In this document: one piece after another, positions 17,628 through 28,000 of the stretch
How the letters are laid out: each line of letters starts with the position of its first letter
How positions within the stretch are numbered: the first letter of the stretch is position 1
Source of the DNA: Pseudonocardia sp.
GTDB taxonomy: Bacteria > Actinomycetota > Actinomycetes > Mycobacteriales > Pseudonocardiaceae
Length of the DNA stretch: 48,251 nt
Direction of reading: 5' to 3'
NCBI GenBank assembly: GCA_019244295.1
Contig: JAFASX010000037.1
Span: 1 to 48,251 of the forward strand
Notes under the pieces: model-generated
Database searches by the model: none
Told to the model about the DNA's origin: nothing
What the model saw: only the letters and a program-made list of their open reading frames with translations
Made by a program: the position numbers and the translations under genes

Positions 17628-18137
17628 GTTCACCTGACCGGCGCGCGACTCTTCTTGCGCCAGCTCACCGCATCCGATGCGCAACAGTTACTCGCCGGAT
17701 GCGGTGATTTCTATTTTGTCAACGGCTATCCGTCTGCTTTTGTGATGCGGATGCTTTGCCTTGTCGTTTCGTATTCCCCCAGTCTCGCCACTTCCGCGAC
17801 AGGCCCCTGGCTGGTCTTGCGGCATTCTGATAACGCCGTGGTTGGCGCGATGAGTTGTGCTGCCGTGGATCACATATCGACGGTGGCTGTCGGCTACGAA
17901 ATCGCACCGGGCTGCGAAGGTCAGGGATATGCCACTGAGGCGTTGAAGCTACTGGTTGGATACCTGTTCGCCGACCGCGATGTGTGGCGTATCTGTGCTT
18001 ACGCGGCGGCCGATCACGTGGCGAGCCGGCGGGTGATGGAAAAAGCCGGTATGCGTTGGCAGCGGGATCAAGTGGAAATCCTAGACGGTCGGCAGGTTAC
18101 CGTCGCACACTACGCAATCGATCGCCGTGCCGACTGA
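17628..18137 (+). CDS. GNAT-family N-acetyltransferase
   Basis: About 169 residues with the RimJ/RimL-like GNAT fold. The start of the fold is LTGARLFLRQLTASDAQQLL. Motif A with the acetyl-CoA loop is GYEIAPGCEGQGYATEALKL, and the C-terminal part has ASRRVMEKAGMRW. The exact start is uncertain: a GTG at 17628, eight bases after the ctaF stop, fits best. The substrate is unknown. In M. tuberculosis the gap between ctaF and qcrB holds mmpS3 instead. The first half uses more A and T at third positions than its neighbours (around 17700-17790), so it may have been acquired. Confidence 0.82.
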   Translation, partial: VHLTGARLFLRQLTASDAQQLLAGCGDFYFVNGYPSAFVMRMLCLVVSYSPSLATSATGPWLVLRHSDNAVVGAMSCAAVDHISTVAVGYEIAPGCEGQGYATEALKLLVGYLFADRDVWRICAYAAADHVASRRVMEKAGMRWQRDQVEILDGRQVTVAHYAIDRRAD

Positions 18138-18139
18138 GC

Positions 18140-18180
18140 AGGGCGGGCCCCGACCAAAATCCCTGGCCGGGGCCCGCCCT
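18140..18180. terminator. bidirectional hairpin between the acetyltransferase and qcrB
   Basis: AGGGCGGGCCCCG (18140-18152) pairs perfectly over 13 bases with CGGGGCCCGCCCT (18168-18180) around a 15-base loop. It lies between the two convergent genes and is the strongest hairpin in the window. Confidence 0.88.
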
Positions 18181-18196
18181 TGGTCGAGAATACGGA

Positions 18197-19948
18197 TCAA
18201 GTGCTGGTGTCGTGAGCGTGGTCTCCGTGGGATTGTCCGGCGACTAGCTCATGCTGGTCGTCTCGCTGCTCCACGTGTCCGTTTCGCTCAACGCGACCAT
18301 TACCGCCGGCACCCGCTTTGGCGGAGTGTCCGGCGCCATGGCCATCCTGCTCGGCTAGTTGGGCGGCTCTGGCGTTTTCCAGCGCGATCGTTTCTTGCAT
18401 AGGGTCTGGTTTGAGGAAGGAGCCTGGTACCGGGTGTCCGGCGACGCCGAGTTGGTTCATCCTCTTGGGTACAGTGGCGCCCTGGTATTCCAGCGGAATA
18501 GCGTGGCCATGGGAGTCGAGTCCGGCTAGTGGTTGGTGTACTTCGATGAATTCGCCGTGTGGGAGTCGTTTGATGATGCCGGTTTCGATGCCGTGTTCGA
18601 GGACGGCGAGGTCGGAGCGTTGGAGTCCGATGCAGATTCTGTAGGTGACCCAGTAAGTCAGCGGGGGTAATAGCAGAAGCCCGATCCGGCCGATCCACGT
18701 CATGGCATTGAGCGAGATGTTGAAGAATAAAGCGATCAGGTCATTGCCCGAAGCCAACACCAGCCAGAAATAGAACGTGATCGCCATCATGCCCAGCGAG
18801 GTGCGTACCGGCGAGTCACGAGGGCGTTGCAGCAGGTTGTGCGGCGCGTTGTCCTTGGTGAGCTTGCGCTCGATCGCCGGGTAAGCCGCCAGCAGGCTGA
18901 TGATGACCGGTAGGAAGAACGCGGTCGGCCAGAAGACCGCCGGGATCATGTAGTTACCGAGGTAAATCTCCCACGGTGGCCACAATCGAGGCATGCCGTC
19001 GGAGAACGCCATGTACCAGTCGGGCTGCGAACCCGCTGAGATGTGCGCGGGGTTGTATGGTCCGAAGTTCCAGATCGGGTTGATTTGGAAAACTCCGCCC
19101 ATGATGGCCATCACACCGGCGGTCAACGCGAAGAACGCGCCGCTTTTGACCGCGAAGATGGGCAGGATGCGAACGCCGACCACGTTTTTTTCGGTGCGCA
19201 TCGGACCAGGGAACTGGGTGTGCTTTTGGTACCACACCAAGCCGAGGTGCACGCCTATCACGGCCAACAGGATGCCCGGCAGCAGCAGCACGTGCACGAT
19301 ATAGAGCCGAGGGATGATCTCTGTGCCGGGGAACTCACCGCCGAACAGCGCCCAGTGGGTCCAGGTGCCAATTACCGGCACCGACAGCGTGATCCCGGAA
19401 CCAATCCGCAGGCCGGTGCCGGACAGCAGGTCGTCGGGGAGCGAGTAGCCAGTGAAACCTTCGATCATGCCGACTACGATCAGCAGCACACCGAGCAGCC
19501 AGTTCGTCTCCCGCGGCTTGCGGAACGCTCCGGTGAAGAAGATCCGGAACATGTGGACCATCATTGCGGCGAGGAACAGCAGCGCTGCCCAGTGGTGCAC
19601 CTGCCGGACAAACAGCCCGCCACGAACCTCGAAGGAGAGGTTGAGTGCGCTTTGGAAGGCGCGTGACATCTGTATACCGCGTAGGTTGGTGAAGGCGCCG
19701 TGGTAGGTGACGTCTTGCATGGAGGGGTCGAAGAACAGCGCGAGGTAGGTGCCGGTGAGGAGCAGCACGATGAAGCTGTAGAGGGCGATCTCGCCGAGCA
19801 TGAATGACCAGTGGGTCGGGAAGACCTTGTTGAACTGGCCACGCAAGCCTGCCGCCGGGTGGAACCGCTGGTCAAGTTCGTCGAGGCCTTGGGCCGCCTT
19901 GGCGCTGAGCTTGCTTGACGACGTGGTGGGTGTTGTGATCGAACTCAT
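18197..19948 (-). CDS. qcrB: cytochrome bc1 complex cytochrome b subunit
   Basis: A 583-residue polytopic membrane protein that oxidises menaquinol. The N-terminal region has [20 protein letters not shown]. Haem-ligand histidines are in [20 protein letters not shown] and in [20 protein letters not shown]. The quinol-site signature is PDWY (the usual form is PEWY) in [16 protein letters not shown] long hydrophilic C-terminal extension, with a His- and Gly-rich end, follows the last helix, as in mycobacterial QcrB. It begins with an ATGA overlap on the qcrA stop, so the two are translationally coupled. Together with QcrA, QcrC and the aa3 oxidase it would form the bc1-aa3 supercomplex. Confidence 0.95.
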   Translation of the reverse strand: MSSITTPTTSSSKLSAKAAQGLDELDQRFHPAAGLRGQFNKVFPTHWSFMLGEIALYSFIVLLLTGTYLALFFDPSMQDVTYHGAFTNLRGIQMSRAFQSALNLSFEVRGGLFVRQVHHWAALLFLAAMMVHMFRIFFTGAFRKPRETNWLLGVLLIVVGMIEGFTGYSLPDDLLSGTGLRIGSGITLSVPVIGTWTHWALFGGEFPGTEIIPRLYIVHVLLLPGILLAVIGVHLGLVWYQKHTQFPGPMRTEKNVVGVRILPIFAVKSGAFFALTAGVMAIMGGVFQINPIWNFGPYNPAHISAGSQPDWYMAFSDGMPRLWPPWEIYLGNYMIPAVFWPTAFFLPVIISLLAAYPAIERKLTKDNAPHNLLQRPRDSPVRTSLGMMAITFYFWLVLASGNDLIALFFNISLNAMTWIGRIGLLLLPPLTYWVTYRICIGLQRSDLAVLEHGIETGIIKRLPHGEFIEVHQPLAGLDSHGHAIPLEYQGATVPKRMNQLGVAGHPVPGSFLKPDPMQETIALENARAAQLAEQDGHGAGHSAKAGAGGNGRVERNGHVEQRDDQHELVAGQSHGDHAHDTST

Positions 19949-21093
19949 GACTTCCGCTCCCAGAACCCCGGCCCGACTGCCTCGTTGAAGTCGCTCCTCG
20001 CTACGAAGTAGCCTTCACTATCCACGGTAATGGGTAACTGCGGCAGCGCGCGAGTGGCCGGACCGAAAACTGGCTTAGCGTACTCAGTGGCCAGGAACTG
20101 CGACTGGTGGCACGGGCAGAGGATTCGGTTGGTCTGCGCCTCGTACAGCGAGGTCGGGCAACCCAGGTGAGTACACACCTTGGAGTAGGCGTAGAAGTCA
20201 CCGTAATGAAAGTTCTCCCGTCCGGCCCGCTGAATGACGGGCTCTCCCGGCCGCAGCCGGATGAGCATCACGGGCACGTCGGACATCTTGAGCACCGCGT
20301 CGAGTCTTTCCGAGTGCTGGAGGTCAGACATCCGGAAGGGGAAGACGGTCTCCATCGAGCCGGTGTTCATGTCTTCGGGGCGAACCCGGATACCTCGGAT
20401 ACCGTTCTTAATGATCTCTTCGCCGGAGGCGCCGGTGTCGCGGCGGAGATAGACCTTCTCGCCGTCGTCTGAGCCCCACGCCGTGACCCACAGCACGGCT
20501 TTAGCGCCCCCCTTCCAAGGGTCGCGGATCAGTCCGCCGAGGGCTATCACGCCGAACCCTAGCCCGAACACCCCGGCGGCTATGCCTATCGAACGCTTGA
20601 TCAAGCCGCGGCGGGCGATCGTTGTGTCCTTACCGGCCTTGGCTAGCTGGGCCATCACCGTGCGGCGGCTTAACTCGTCTGAGGGGCCGTCGTGACGCTG
20701 CTGAACAGACACCTCGTCCGGAAGGAATCTCTTCACGTATGAAATGAGGCCCACCCCCAGCAGCAGCACCGACAGACCAAAGGTGGCTCCGATCACCGGT
20801 GTGTACAGCGCGTATATCTGGTAGCCGGGTTCAGAAGGGGCTCGGTACTGGCTTGGCCAGAACAGATACGCGGCCACGAAAGCGGCCGCGCTCAGCCCAG
20901 ATAGCAGGAACCAGGTGGCGACGGCGCGCTCAGCGCGCTTCTCGGCTCGAGTGCCGGGTATCGGGAACTTCGAAAGGTTCCTGAGGATGACCACGTCGTC
21001 CAGCTCAGCCGCCAAGGTGGCCAGCTGGTCGGGTGTCATGTCGTCCAGCTCGGCCTCGGTGGGCCGGTGCGGAGCGTGCGGCCCGCTGCTCAT
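19945..21093 (-). CDS. qcrA: cytochrome bc1 complex Rieske iron-sulfur subunit
   Basis: A 382-residue actinobacterial Rieske protein. It has three predicted membrane helices in the N-terminal half (near residues 65-85, 105-125 and 170-190) instead of the single one of other bacteria. The [2Fe-2S] ligands are CTHLGCP and CPCHQSQF at about 320-345. The start at 21093 is preferred over 21111 because it gives the ATGA overlap with the qcrC stop that the next junction also shows. It accepts electrons from menaquinol at QcrB and passes them to QcrC. Confidence 0.94.
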   Translation of the reverse strand: MSSGPHAPHRPTEAELDDMTPDQLATLAAELDDVVILRNLSKFPIPGTRAEKRAERAVATWFLLSGLSAAAFVAAYLFWPSQYRAPSEPGYQIYALYTPVIGATFGLSVLLLGVGLISYVKRFLPDEVSVQQRHDGPSDELSRRTVMAQLAKAGKDTTIARRGLIKRSIGIAAGVFGLGFGVIALGGLIRDPWKGGAKAVLWVTAWGSDDGEKVYLRRDTGASGEEIIKNGIRGIRVRPEDMNTGSMETVFPFRMSDLQHSERLDAVLKMSDVPVMLIRLRPGEPVIQRAGRENFHYGDFYAYSKVCTHLGCPTSLYEAQTNRILCPCHQSQFLATEYAKPVFGPATRALPQLPITVDSEGYFVARSDFNEAVGPGFWERKS

Positions 21094-21920
21094 GCTCTTG
21101 CTCCCAACCAAACAGTGAACGCGACAAGCGACCCGATGCCGACCAGCCAGCCGATCAAACCTTCGGAGACTGGGCCGATACCGCCGAGCGGGTCACCGCC
21201 GGGGTCGTTGCGGCCGTTGGTGACCGACTCGATGTAGGCGATGATGTTTTTCTTCTCCTCGGGGGAGAGCTGGCGGTCGGAGAAACGCGGCATGTTCTCC
21301 GGACCGGTGAGCATCGCGGCGTAAATCTGCTCCTCAGTGGCCGGGTCCAGATTCGGGGCGGACTTGCCGGAGGACAGCGCTCCACCTCGGCCGGTGAAAT
21401 TGTGACAGGAAGCGCAGTTCAGCCGGTACAGCTGACCGCCACGCGCCGGGTCCGAACCACGCAGCGCCTCCCCCCGCTCGGCCGGCAGCGTTGGCCCGGC
21501 GCCATTGGACTGCACGAACGCCATTAGCGCTTCGAGGTTCTTCTCGCCCTCAGGGGTGTGTGGATCGAGCTCAGCGAGCTGCTGCTTGGCGTTTGCCTCG
21601 GCTTCTTGGCGAGCCAACGGCATGCGTCCGGTTGACACCTGAAAATAGACTGCGGCCGAGCCAACCCCGATGAGGCTCGGACCTCGGTCGGTGGCACCTT
21701 GGAGGTTGGCGCCGTGGCAGGTAATGCAGTGGTTGTCGAAGACCCGCTGGCCCTGGGCCACGAGTTGAGTATCGTCCTGGGCCAGCGCGATTTGCGGCTG
21801 GGGGATGAAAACTGTGTAGAGCGCGCCGGCACTGAGCAGGGCGATACCCAGCGCGAACGCGCTGGCGACGCGCCGCCTCAGCTTCGTGCCGGCGCGGCGG
21901 CGTGTGGTGGTGGTCGTCAT
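21090..21920 (-). CDS. qcrC: cytochrome bc1 complex dihaem cytochrome c subunit
   Basis: A 276-residue protein with an N-terminal membrane anchor (about 18-38), two class I cytochrome c domains with haem sites CITCH and CASCH, and a C-terminal membrane helix ([19 protein letters not shown]). Axial-ligand Met candidates lie in TGRMPLA and ENMPRF. Actinobacteria lack soluble cytochrome c, and this dihaem subunit passes electrons directly to CuA of CtaC. The gene lies between ctaE and qcrA. Confidence 0.95.
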   Translation of the reverse strand: MTTTTTRRRAGTKLRRRVASAFALGIALLSAGALYTVFIPQPQIALAQDDTQLVAQGQRVFDNHCITCHGANLQGATDRGPSLIGVGSAAVYFQVSTGRMPLARQEAEANAKQQLAELDPHTPEGEKNLEALMAFVQSNGAGPTLPAERGEALRGSDPARGGQLYRLNCASCHNFTGRGGALSSGKSAPNLDPATEEQIYAAMLTGPENMPRFSDRQLSPEEKKNIIAYIESVTNGRNDPGGDPLGGIGPVSEGLIGWLVGIGSLVAFTVWLGARA

Positions 21921-21968
21921 CGCGGAGTCTCGAACCCTCGGAAGTCGGATCGGGCGCTCGGGGAGCGG

Positions 21969-22580
21969 TCAGCGGATGAAGTAGATCACAGCAAATAGAC
22001 CGATCCAGACCACATCGACGAAGTGCCAGTAGTAGGACACCACGATCGCCGCGGTCGCCTGAGCGGGAGTGAACTTGCTCAGCTTGGTTCGGATCAATAG
22101 GAAGATGAACGCGAAGAGACCGCCAGTCACATGCAGCGCATGAAAACCAGTGGCGAGGTAGAACACGGTGCCGTAAGCGCTCGAAGCCATCGTGGTGGCA
22201 TGCTCGGTGACCAGCGTGCGGTACTCGTTGGCCTGGCCGAGCACGAAGAACGTGCCCATCGCCAACGTCAGCAGGTACCATCGGCGCAGCCCGAACACGT
22301 CCCCACGCTCGGCGCAGAACACGCCGTATTGGCAGGTGAAGGAGGACCCGACGAGCACGATCGTGACCACGAGCGCGTAGGGCACGTCCAGATGGGTGGG
22401 TGGCGGTGGCCACTCGCCGACGTTCTGGGCGCGGGCGGTGAAGTAGATCGCGAACAGCCCGGCGAAGAACATCAACTCGCTGGACAACCAGACGATCGTG
22501 CCGATGCTGACCATGTTGGGGCGGTTCAGCGAATGAATACGCTGACTGATAGCGGGCGCTGCCGTCGTCACAGGGGTCAT
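21969..22580 (-). CDS. ctaE: cytochrome c oxidase subunit III
   Basis: A 203-residue membrane subunit with five to six helices. Recognisable blocks are [21 protein letters not shown], shown here as [19 protein letters not shown], then [15 protein letters not shown] and the C-terminal [20 protein letters not shown]. It is the first gene of ctaE-qcrC-qcrA-qcrB, 48 bases ahead of qcrC. This is the conserved actinobacterial order that joins an oxidase subunit to the bc1 genes. Confidence 0.95.
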   Translation of the reverse strand: MTPVTTAAPAISQRIHSLNRPNMVSIGTIVWLSSELMFFAGLFAIYFTARAQNVGEWPPPPTHLDVPYALVVTIVLVGSSFTCQYGVFCAERGDVFGLRRWYLLTLAMGTFFVLGQANEYRTLVTEHATTMASSAYGTVFYLATGFHALHVTGGLFAFIFLLIRTKLSKFTPAQATAAIVVSYYWHFVDVVWIGLFAVIYFIR

Positions 22581-22776
22581 TATGGCCCGTGAGCTGATTA
22601 CCGCCCGTTTGAGGGCAAGGTGCCGGTGTCACGTCCGAGTCACTTCCATCCGCTGACGGTGGCTGTTGTTGTCAGGCCAACCCGATACCATCCGGGCGCC
22701 GCGTACGCGCGAAGCAATTTCGGCGGCGGGTCGGGTATCGAGGCCGGTATCGAACCGGCGAGAGGAAGACGAGCAC

Positions 22777-23220
22777 GTGAGCAACTCCGGAGAGGCCAAT
22801 GCGGACCAGGCCCACCCCGCTCCCCGAACGGTCCTGGTCCTGAGTCACCGCCCTGAGGTTCGCGAATCAATCATTACCGCGATCGGGCGGCGGCCCGCGC
22901 CTGATATTGGTCGGGTCACCTTCGTTGAGGCGGAGTCGGTCGCCGAGGTTCTGGCGGCGGTTGACGCAGGTCAGATTGATTTGGCGATCCTGGACGGGGA
23001 AGCGCAACCGACCGGCGGCATGGGCCTGTCGCGCCAGCTGAAGAACGAGATCGAAGCCTGCCCGCCGATCGTGATCGCCGTCCAGCGGCGCGACGATCGC
23101 TGGCTGGCTACCTGGTCCCAAGCCGACGCCGTGTTAGTGCATCCCCTGGATCCGCTGATCGCCGCTGAGACCGTGGCGCAGTTGTTGCGTTCGGTTGCCG
23201 CCTCAACTGTCCGCGCTTAG
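22777..23220 (+). CDS. receiver-like protein lacking key phosphorylation residues
   Basis: A 147-residue protein with the alternating pattern of a response-regulator receiver (TVLVLSHRPEVRESI, then IDLAILDGEA, PIVIAVQRRDD and DAVLVHPLDP). The acidic pair after strand 1 is missing (SHRPEV), the Asp in ILDG sits where the phospho-acceptor would be, and the usual Lys after strand 5 is absent. It therefore probably does not act as an ordinary phospho-switch. There is no output domain. The GTG at 22777 has AGAGGAAG about ten bases ahead. It diverges from ctaE and precedes trpD; I infer a conserved actinobacterial gene of unknown role. Confidence 0.7.
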   Translation: MSNSGEANADQAHPAPRTVLVLSHRPEVRESIITAIGRRPAPDIGRVTFVEAESVAEVLAAVDAGQIDLAILDGEAQPTGGMGLSRQLKNEIEACPPIVIAVQRRDDRWLATWSQADAVLVHPLDPLIAAETVAQLLRSVAASTVRA

Positions 23221-23291
23221 TCGATCAGGTAGTGCCTGGTGATATGTGACATAAATCACGGCGTGGCGAACCGCCCCGGTGAGGAGCCGAC

Positions 23292-24359
23292 GTGACAGAT
23301 ACCACCGAAACGGGCCAGTCGCTGCGCACCTGGCCCGGGTTGCTGACCCGGTTGCTCGACGGCGCGGATCTGAGCGCCGCCGACACCGCCTGGGTGATGG
23401 ACAAGGTACTCGGAGACGAAGCGTCTGGGGTTGAGCTCGCTGGGTTCCTGGTGGCCCTGCGGGCGAAGGGAGAGACAGCTGACGAGATCGCCGGGCTTGC
23501 CGAGGCGATGCTCGGCCACGCCCGGCGAGTGGTGCTCTCGGCGCCCGCGGTGGACGTGGTGGGAACCGGGGGCGACCAATCGCAGAGCGTGAACATTTCC
23601 AGCATGGCCGCTATCGTGGTGGCCGCCGCGGGCGTGCCCGTGGTGAAGCACGGCAACCGGGCCGCCTCGTCCAAGTGCGGAGCCGCTGACCTGCTCGAGG
23701 CGCTGGGCGTGGCGATCGATCTGCCTCCCGACGGCGTCCAGCGGTGCGTGGCGGAACTGGGCATTGGGTTCTGTTTCGCCCCGGTTTTCCATCCAACGAT
23801 GCGACATGCCGCCGCCGTGCGGCGGGCGCTGGGCGTACCAACGGCGATGAACGTTCTGGGCCCGCTGACCAACCCGGCGCAGCCGTCGGCGGGTTTGATC
23901 GGCTGCGCTAGTTCTCGGCTGGCGCCGGTGATCGCTCAAGTGCTCGCCGCCCGAGGCAACTCGGCGTTGGTGGTGCGGGGCGATGATGGACTGGACGAGA
24001 TCACTACTACCACGACGACCACGGTGTGGGCGGTGAGCGGGGGAGCTGTCCGACAGCGAGTGCTCGACGTCGCCGAGCTGGGCCTGGCCAGGGCGAGCGC
24101 GGACGAGCTGCGCGGGGGGGACGCGGCGTGCAATGCCGCTGTGGCCCGGTCTCTGTTCGCGGGGAAGGCTGGGCCCGTGCGGGACGCGGTGCTGGTGAAC
24201 GCGGCGGCCGCGGTGGCCACCCAGGTTGGATTGACTGACGACCTTGTGGGCGACTTGCGGGCGAGTTACGGTCGGGTAGCGGACGCGGTGGACTCGGGCG
24301 CGGCGGCCGACTTGTTGGCTCGATGGGCGCAACTATCCAGCTTGCTGCGCTCGGGCTGA
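23292..24359 (+). CDS. trpD: anthranilate phosphoribosyltransferase
   Basis: A 355-residue enzyme of tryptophan synthesis that joins anthranilate to phosphoribosyl pyrophosphate. It has the family signature [16 protein letters not shown], then [42 protein letters not shown] and LGPLTNPA. Start GTG with GAGGAG eight bases ahead. As in M. tuberculosis (Rv2192c) it stands alone beside the ctaE-qcr cluster, away from other trp genes. Confidence 0.95.
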   Translation: MTDTTETGQSLRTWPGLLTRLLDGADLSAADTAWVMDKVLGDEASGVELAGFLVALRAKGETADEIAGLAEAMLGHARRVVLSAPAVDVVGTGGDQSQSVNISSMAAIVVAAAGVPVVKHGNRAASSKCGAADLLEALGVAIDLPPDGVQRCVAELGIGFCFAPVFHPTMRHAAAVRRALGVPTAMNVLGPLTNPAQPSAGLIGCASSRLAPVIAQVLAARGNSALVVRGDDGLDEITTTTTTTVWAVSGGAVRQRVLDVAELGLARASADELRGGDAACNAAVARSLFAGKAGPVRDAVLVNAAAAVATQVGLTDDLVGDLRASYGRVADAVDSGAAADLLARWAQLSSLLRSG

Positions 24360-24365
24360 CCGTCG

Positions 24366-24485
24366 CTAACGCTTGCGCTGCTGCCACCACCAGCGAAGTA
24401 CCACCAGCAGCCAACTGACCAGTGCGGCGAGGATGACCAGCTGGCCGATAGGGGACGACAAACCAGTGGGGTCGTAGGCGTCCAT
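24366..24485 (-). CDS. 39-residue single-helix membrane protein
   Basis: A very small gene on the minus strand, convergent with trpD and seven bases from its stop. The ATG at 24485 is preceded by GGAGGG at an ideal distance. The protein has a short N-terminus (MDAYDPTGLSS), one hydrophobic helix (about residues 12-32) and a basic, Trp-rich end (RWWWQQRKR) that would stay in the cytoplasm. Function unknown. The good ribosome binding site and clean topology make it a likely real gene. Confidence 0.65.
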   Translation of the reverse strand: MDAYDPTGLSSPIGQLVILAALVSWLLVVLRWWWQQRKR

Positions 24486-24597
24486 AGCACCCTCCGTTCA
24501 GTCAGTTCGCGCCACCCAGGGCATCGCGCGGCCCACAGGGAACCGGTTGGTCCAGCGTCGCATTTCGCACCTAACAAGTGTGTCTTACCGTGACGGC

Positions 24598-24792
24598 ATG
24601 CGACTGACCCATTTCCGGCAGCTGATGGCCGACGAGTTTGGCTCCCCCCGCGCTAACTCGCTGGCCGCCGACCACGTGTTCGCGGAGTTGGGAGGCCAGA
24701 CGGTGGATCAGGCGCTGGAAACGGGATCAGATCCGAAGGACGTATGGCGGGTGGTATGCGTGACGTTCGGCGTGCCGCCCGAACGGCGGTGA
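24598..24792 (+). CDS. DUF3046 protein
   Basis: A 64-residue actinobacterial protein (MRLTHFRQLMADEFG ... HVFAELGGQTVDQALE ... DPKDVWRVVCVTFGVP) of unknown function. The start at 24598 matches the usual family length; an upstream ATG in frame is not supported. It precedes recA here as Rv2738c does in M. tuberculosis. Confidence 0.88.
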   Translation: MRLTHFRQLMADEFGSPRANSLAADHVFAELGGQTVDQALETGSDPKDVWRVVCVTFGVPPERR

Positions 24793-24916
24793 GGCCGCCT
24801 CACCCGCGCGGCCCGCTCGCTCGCGCGGTCGGCCCCAAGGGCTACCACGCCGAGCCGAGCGACGCGCATACCCGCTGAGCCGCTGGATGATAGCCGGCGG
24901 CGTGTCAGTTTCAACT

Positions 24917-24939
24917 TCGAACAGTCGTTCGGCTATGAT
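24917..24939 (+). promoter_or_regulatory. LexA (SOS) box and -10 element upstream of recA
   Basis: TCGAAC-AGTC-GTTCGG at 24917-24932 matches the actinobacterial LexA operator TCGAAC-N4-GTTCGA with one change. TATGAT follows at 24934-24939 as a -10 candidate, 138 bases ahead of the recA start. LexA bound here would block transcription until DNA damage. The rest of 24793-25077 holds no gene that I can support. Confidence 0.75.
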
Positions 24940-25077
24940 GTTATCCACACCCGGCGGAGTTATCCACCGATCTGTGTCCGGCTTCGAAACTTGTCGGCCG
25001 TACCGCCTACCGTCGGTCCTAAGCCTTACCGCCCTGAGTCCAACCGCATCCCTACGTCCTCCAAGGTGGCATAAGAG

Positions 25078-28000
25078 ATGACCGCTCCCGACCGCGAGAA
25101 GGCACTCGCCCTCGCGATGGCCCAGATTGAGAAGAACCATGGCAAAGGCGCGGTCATGCGCCTGGGCGATGAGGCCAGGGCCCCGATTGGCGTGATCCAG
25201 ACTGGATCGATAGCGCTGGACGTCGCGCTGGGTGTGGGTGGACTGCCGCGTGGCCGAATCGTGGAGATATTCGGGCCGGAATCCAGCGGGAAGTGTCTTA
25301 CCGCCGATACATACTTGTGGACTGATCACGGCTTAGAGACTGTCGCCGAGCTGTTCAACCGTTGCGGACAGCCCGCGTCGTGCGCATCTCGCTCCACGGA
25401 CGTTCGCGATCGTGGGATTCGGGTGGTCAACGAGCGAGGTGAGCTGGAGCAATTGGCGGTCATCACGCACAACAATCGCAAGCCAACATTGCGGATCACC
25501 TTGCGCTCGGGAAGATTGGTGACGGTCACGCATAACCACCCGCTGCGAGTGATGAGCGAGCGCGGGTTCATCGTCTGGCGAAAAGCCGCGGACATTCAGG
25601 CTGGAGACACTCTGGTCTCGGCCGCTTTCGGCGCGGTGGAGGCCGCTGCGTCTGGTGATCTGAGCGAGGACGAGGCGGTGTTGCTAGGTTACCTCGTGGC
25701 CGAGGGCTCTCTCGATGACCCTTACTGCTTGGGCTTCACGAACGGGGACTCGGAAGTAAACGCTGAATTCTCGGCGCTTGCTCGTCACGTGTTCGAACCC
25801 GAGGTTCGGCGCTATAACGACAAGGAGCACCGAGTCCCCGGCAAACAAGTTCGAGAAAAAGCCCGCGAACGTTATGGCCTCGACTATGTCACAGCGGCGG
25901 ATAAGACGGTCCCTGGTTGTGTGCGCACGGCTGGGCACAAGGCTCAGCGGGCTTTCTTGTCGGCGCTTTTCGAGGGTGATGGCTGGATCGATGCCTCCTC
26001 GACAGTCGGGCTGGAAACGGCTTCCGAGCAGCTCGCGCGTGAGGTCCAGCTCCTTCTCTACGGCCTTGGCGTGTCAGCGTCGATTTCGTCGTCCCACAAC
26101 AAAACATATCAGCGTTTCTATTGGACGGTGAGGATCAACCCTGGCGGTTCCCACCGCTTTCTCGAGGAAGTGGGTTTCCGGTCCGAGCGACGTCGAGCGG
26201 ATCTCCGAGACGACTGTGACGGTGACCGCGAGGCGCTAGCCGCGCGCCGCTACACCTATGACGCGGTTGTCAACATTGAGGACGCTGGCCTCCAGCCGAC
26301 GTTCGATCTCATGCTGCCCGACACGCACAGTTTTCTCGCCAACGGCGTGTTGTCCCACAACACCACGCTCGCGCTGCATGCGGTGGCGAATGCGCAGGCG
26401 GCCGGCGGGATCGCCGCTTTCATTGATGCGGAGCATGCGCTCGACCCGGATTACGCCAAGAAGCTTGGGGTCGACACCGATGCTTTGTTGGTCTCGCAGC
26501 CGGATACTGGTGAGCAGGCACTTGAGATCGCTGACATGTTGGTCCGCTCTGGCGCGCTAGACGTAATCGTGATCGATTCGGTGGCCGCGTTAGTGCCGCG
26601 CGCCGAGATCGAGGGCGAGATGGGCGATAACCACGTCGGCCTACAAGCCCGGCTGATGAGCCAGGCCTTGCGGAAGATCACCGGTGGATTAAATAGCTCT
26701 GGCACCACCGCGATTTTCATTAACCAGCTCCGGGAAAAGATCGGTGTCATGTTCGGGTGTCTCTCTTATGACACTCGAGTTACTCTAGCTGATGGTTCTC
26801 AGGAGAAGATTGGCGAGATTGTGGATCAGAGGCTTCCGGTCGAGGTTCTTTCTTATGATCACGAGTTAGGAAAGATCGTACCGAAAAAGGTCGTCAACTG
26901 GTTCGATAATGGTGTTACCGAGCGGTTCCTGCAGGTCACGGTCGCGCGTCCCGGCGGAAACGGGGAGGCGCGGATGGAATTGACCAGTAACCACCAGGTG
27001 CGCACTCCTGGTGGTTGGCGAGAAGCGGGAGAGCTGCGCGTTGGTGATCGAGTGTTGCTCTCCCAGCCGTACCGGTTGAGCGCGCAGCAGCGGGAGGTTG
27101 TGCTCGGCGCTCTGATGGGTGATGCCGCGCTATCTCCCGGTAGGCTCCCGGGAAGCCTGGATACTCGGTTTCGGATGGGTCGTGGCGTTAAGCGGCTCGA
27201 CTATCTGGATTGGAAATCGAGCCTTTTCGTCAACATCGATCAGTCGCGTTCGACGAACGTTAAGGGCGCTGGTTTTGTCGACTTGACGCCGCTTCCGGAA
27301 CTGGCTGAGCTACGTGAAGCGGTATATCTCGGCGATGGGCGCAAGCACCTGTCCTGGGAGTATTTGAAAGCGTTGACTCCTCTGTCGCTGGCGATTTGGT
27401 ACTGTGATGATGGTTTGTTCTCGAAGCGAGCCAAAGGCGCGCGGGAGTGTACTGGAGATGGTTCGGGGCGGTCAGAAATTTACGTTGAGGTGATGAGTCC
27501 AGGCTCACGGGAGCGCCTGGTTGAGCACCTTGCCGATACATTCAACCTGCGGCCCAAGCTCGCTCAACGGGGTGCTCGGCGCGCCGCGGTACTCACTTTC
27601 AGTAAAGACGAGACCACCAAGTTGCACGAACTGATCGCGCCGTACGTACATCCATCGATGAACTATAAGCTGTTGGAGCGTTTCCGTGGACGTTTCTCGG
27701 TGCATCCTGAGTTCGTGCGGCCTACGTTGCTTCCGGTTCCGGCGCCGGTGCTCGACGTACGGATCAAGCCGCGTACTCGCTCTATGCATCGCTTCGATAT
27801 AGAGGTGGAGGGTACGCACAACTATCTGGCCGACGGGATCATTGTCCACAATTCGCCGGAGACCACCACGGGTGGTAAAGCGTTGAAATTTTACTCTTCG
27901 GTTCGACTCGACATCCGGCGAATTGAGACGCTCAAGGACGGTACCGAGGCGGTAGGTAACCGTACCCGCGTCAAAGTGGTCAAGAACAAGTGCGCTCCGC

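Noticed and set aside
19043..19666. 207-codon plus-strand frame
   Set aside because: It is antisense to qcrB, which is complete, and has no start signal.
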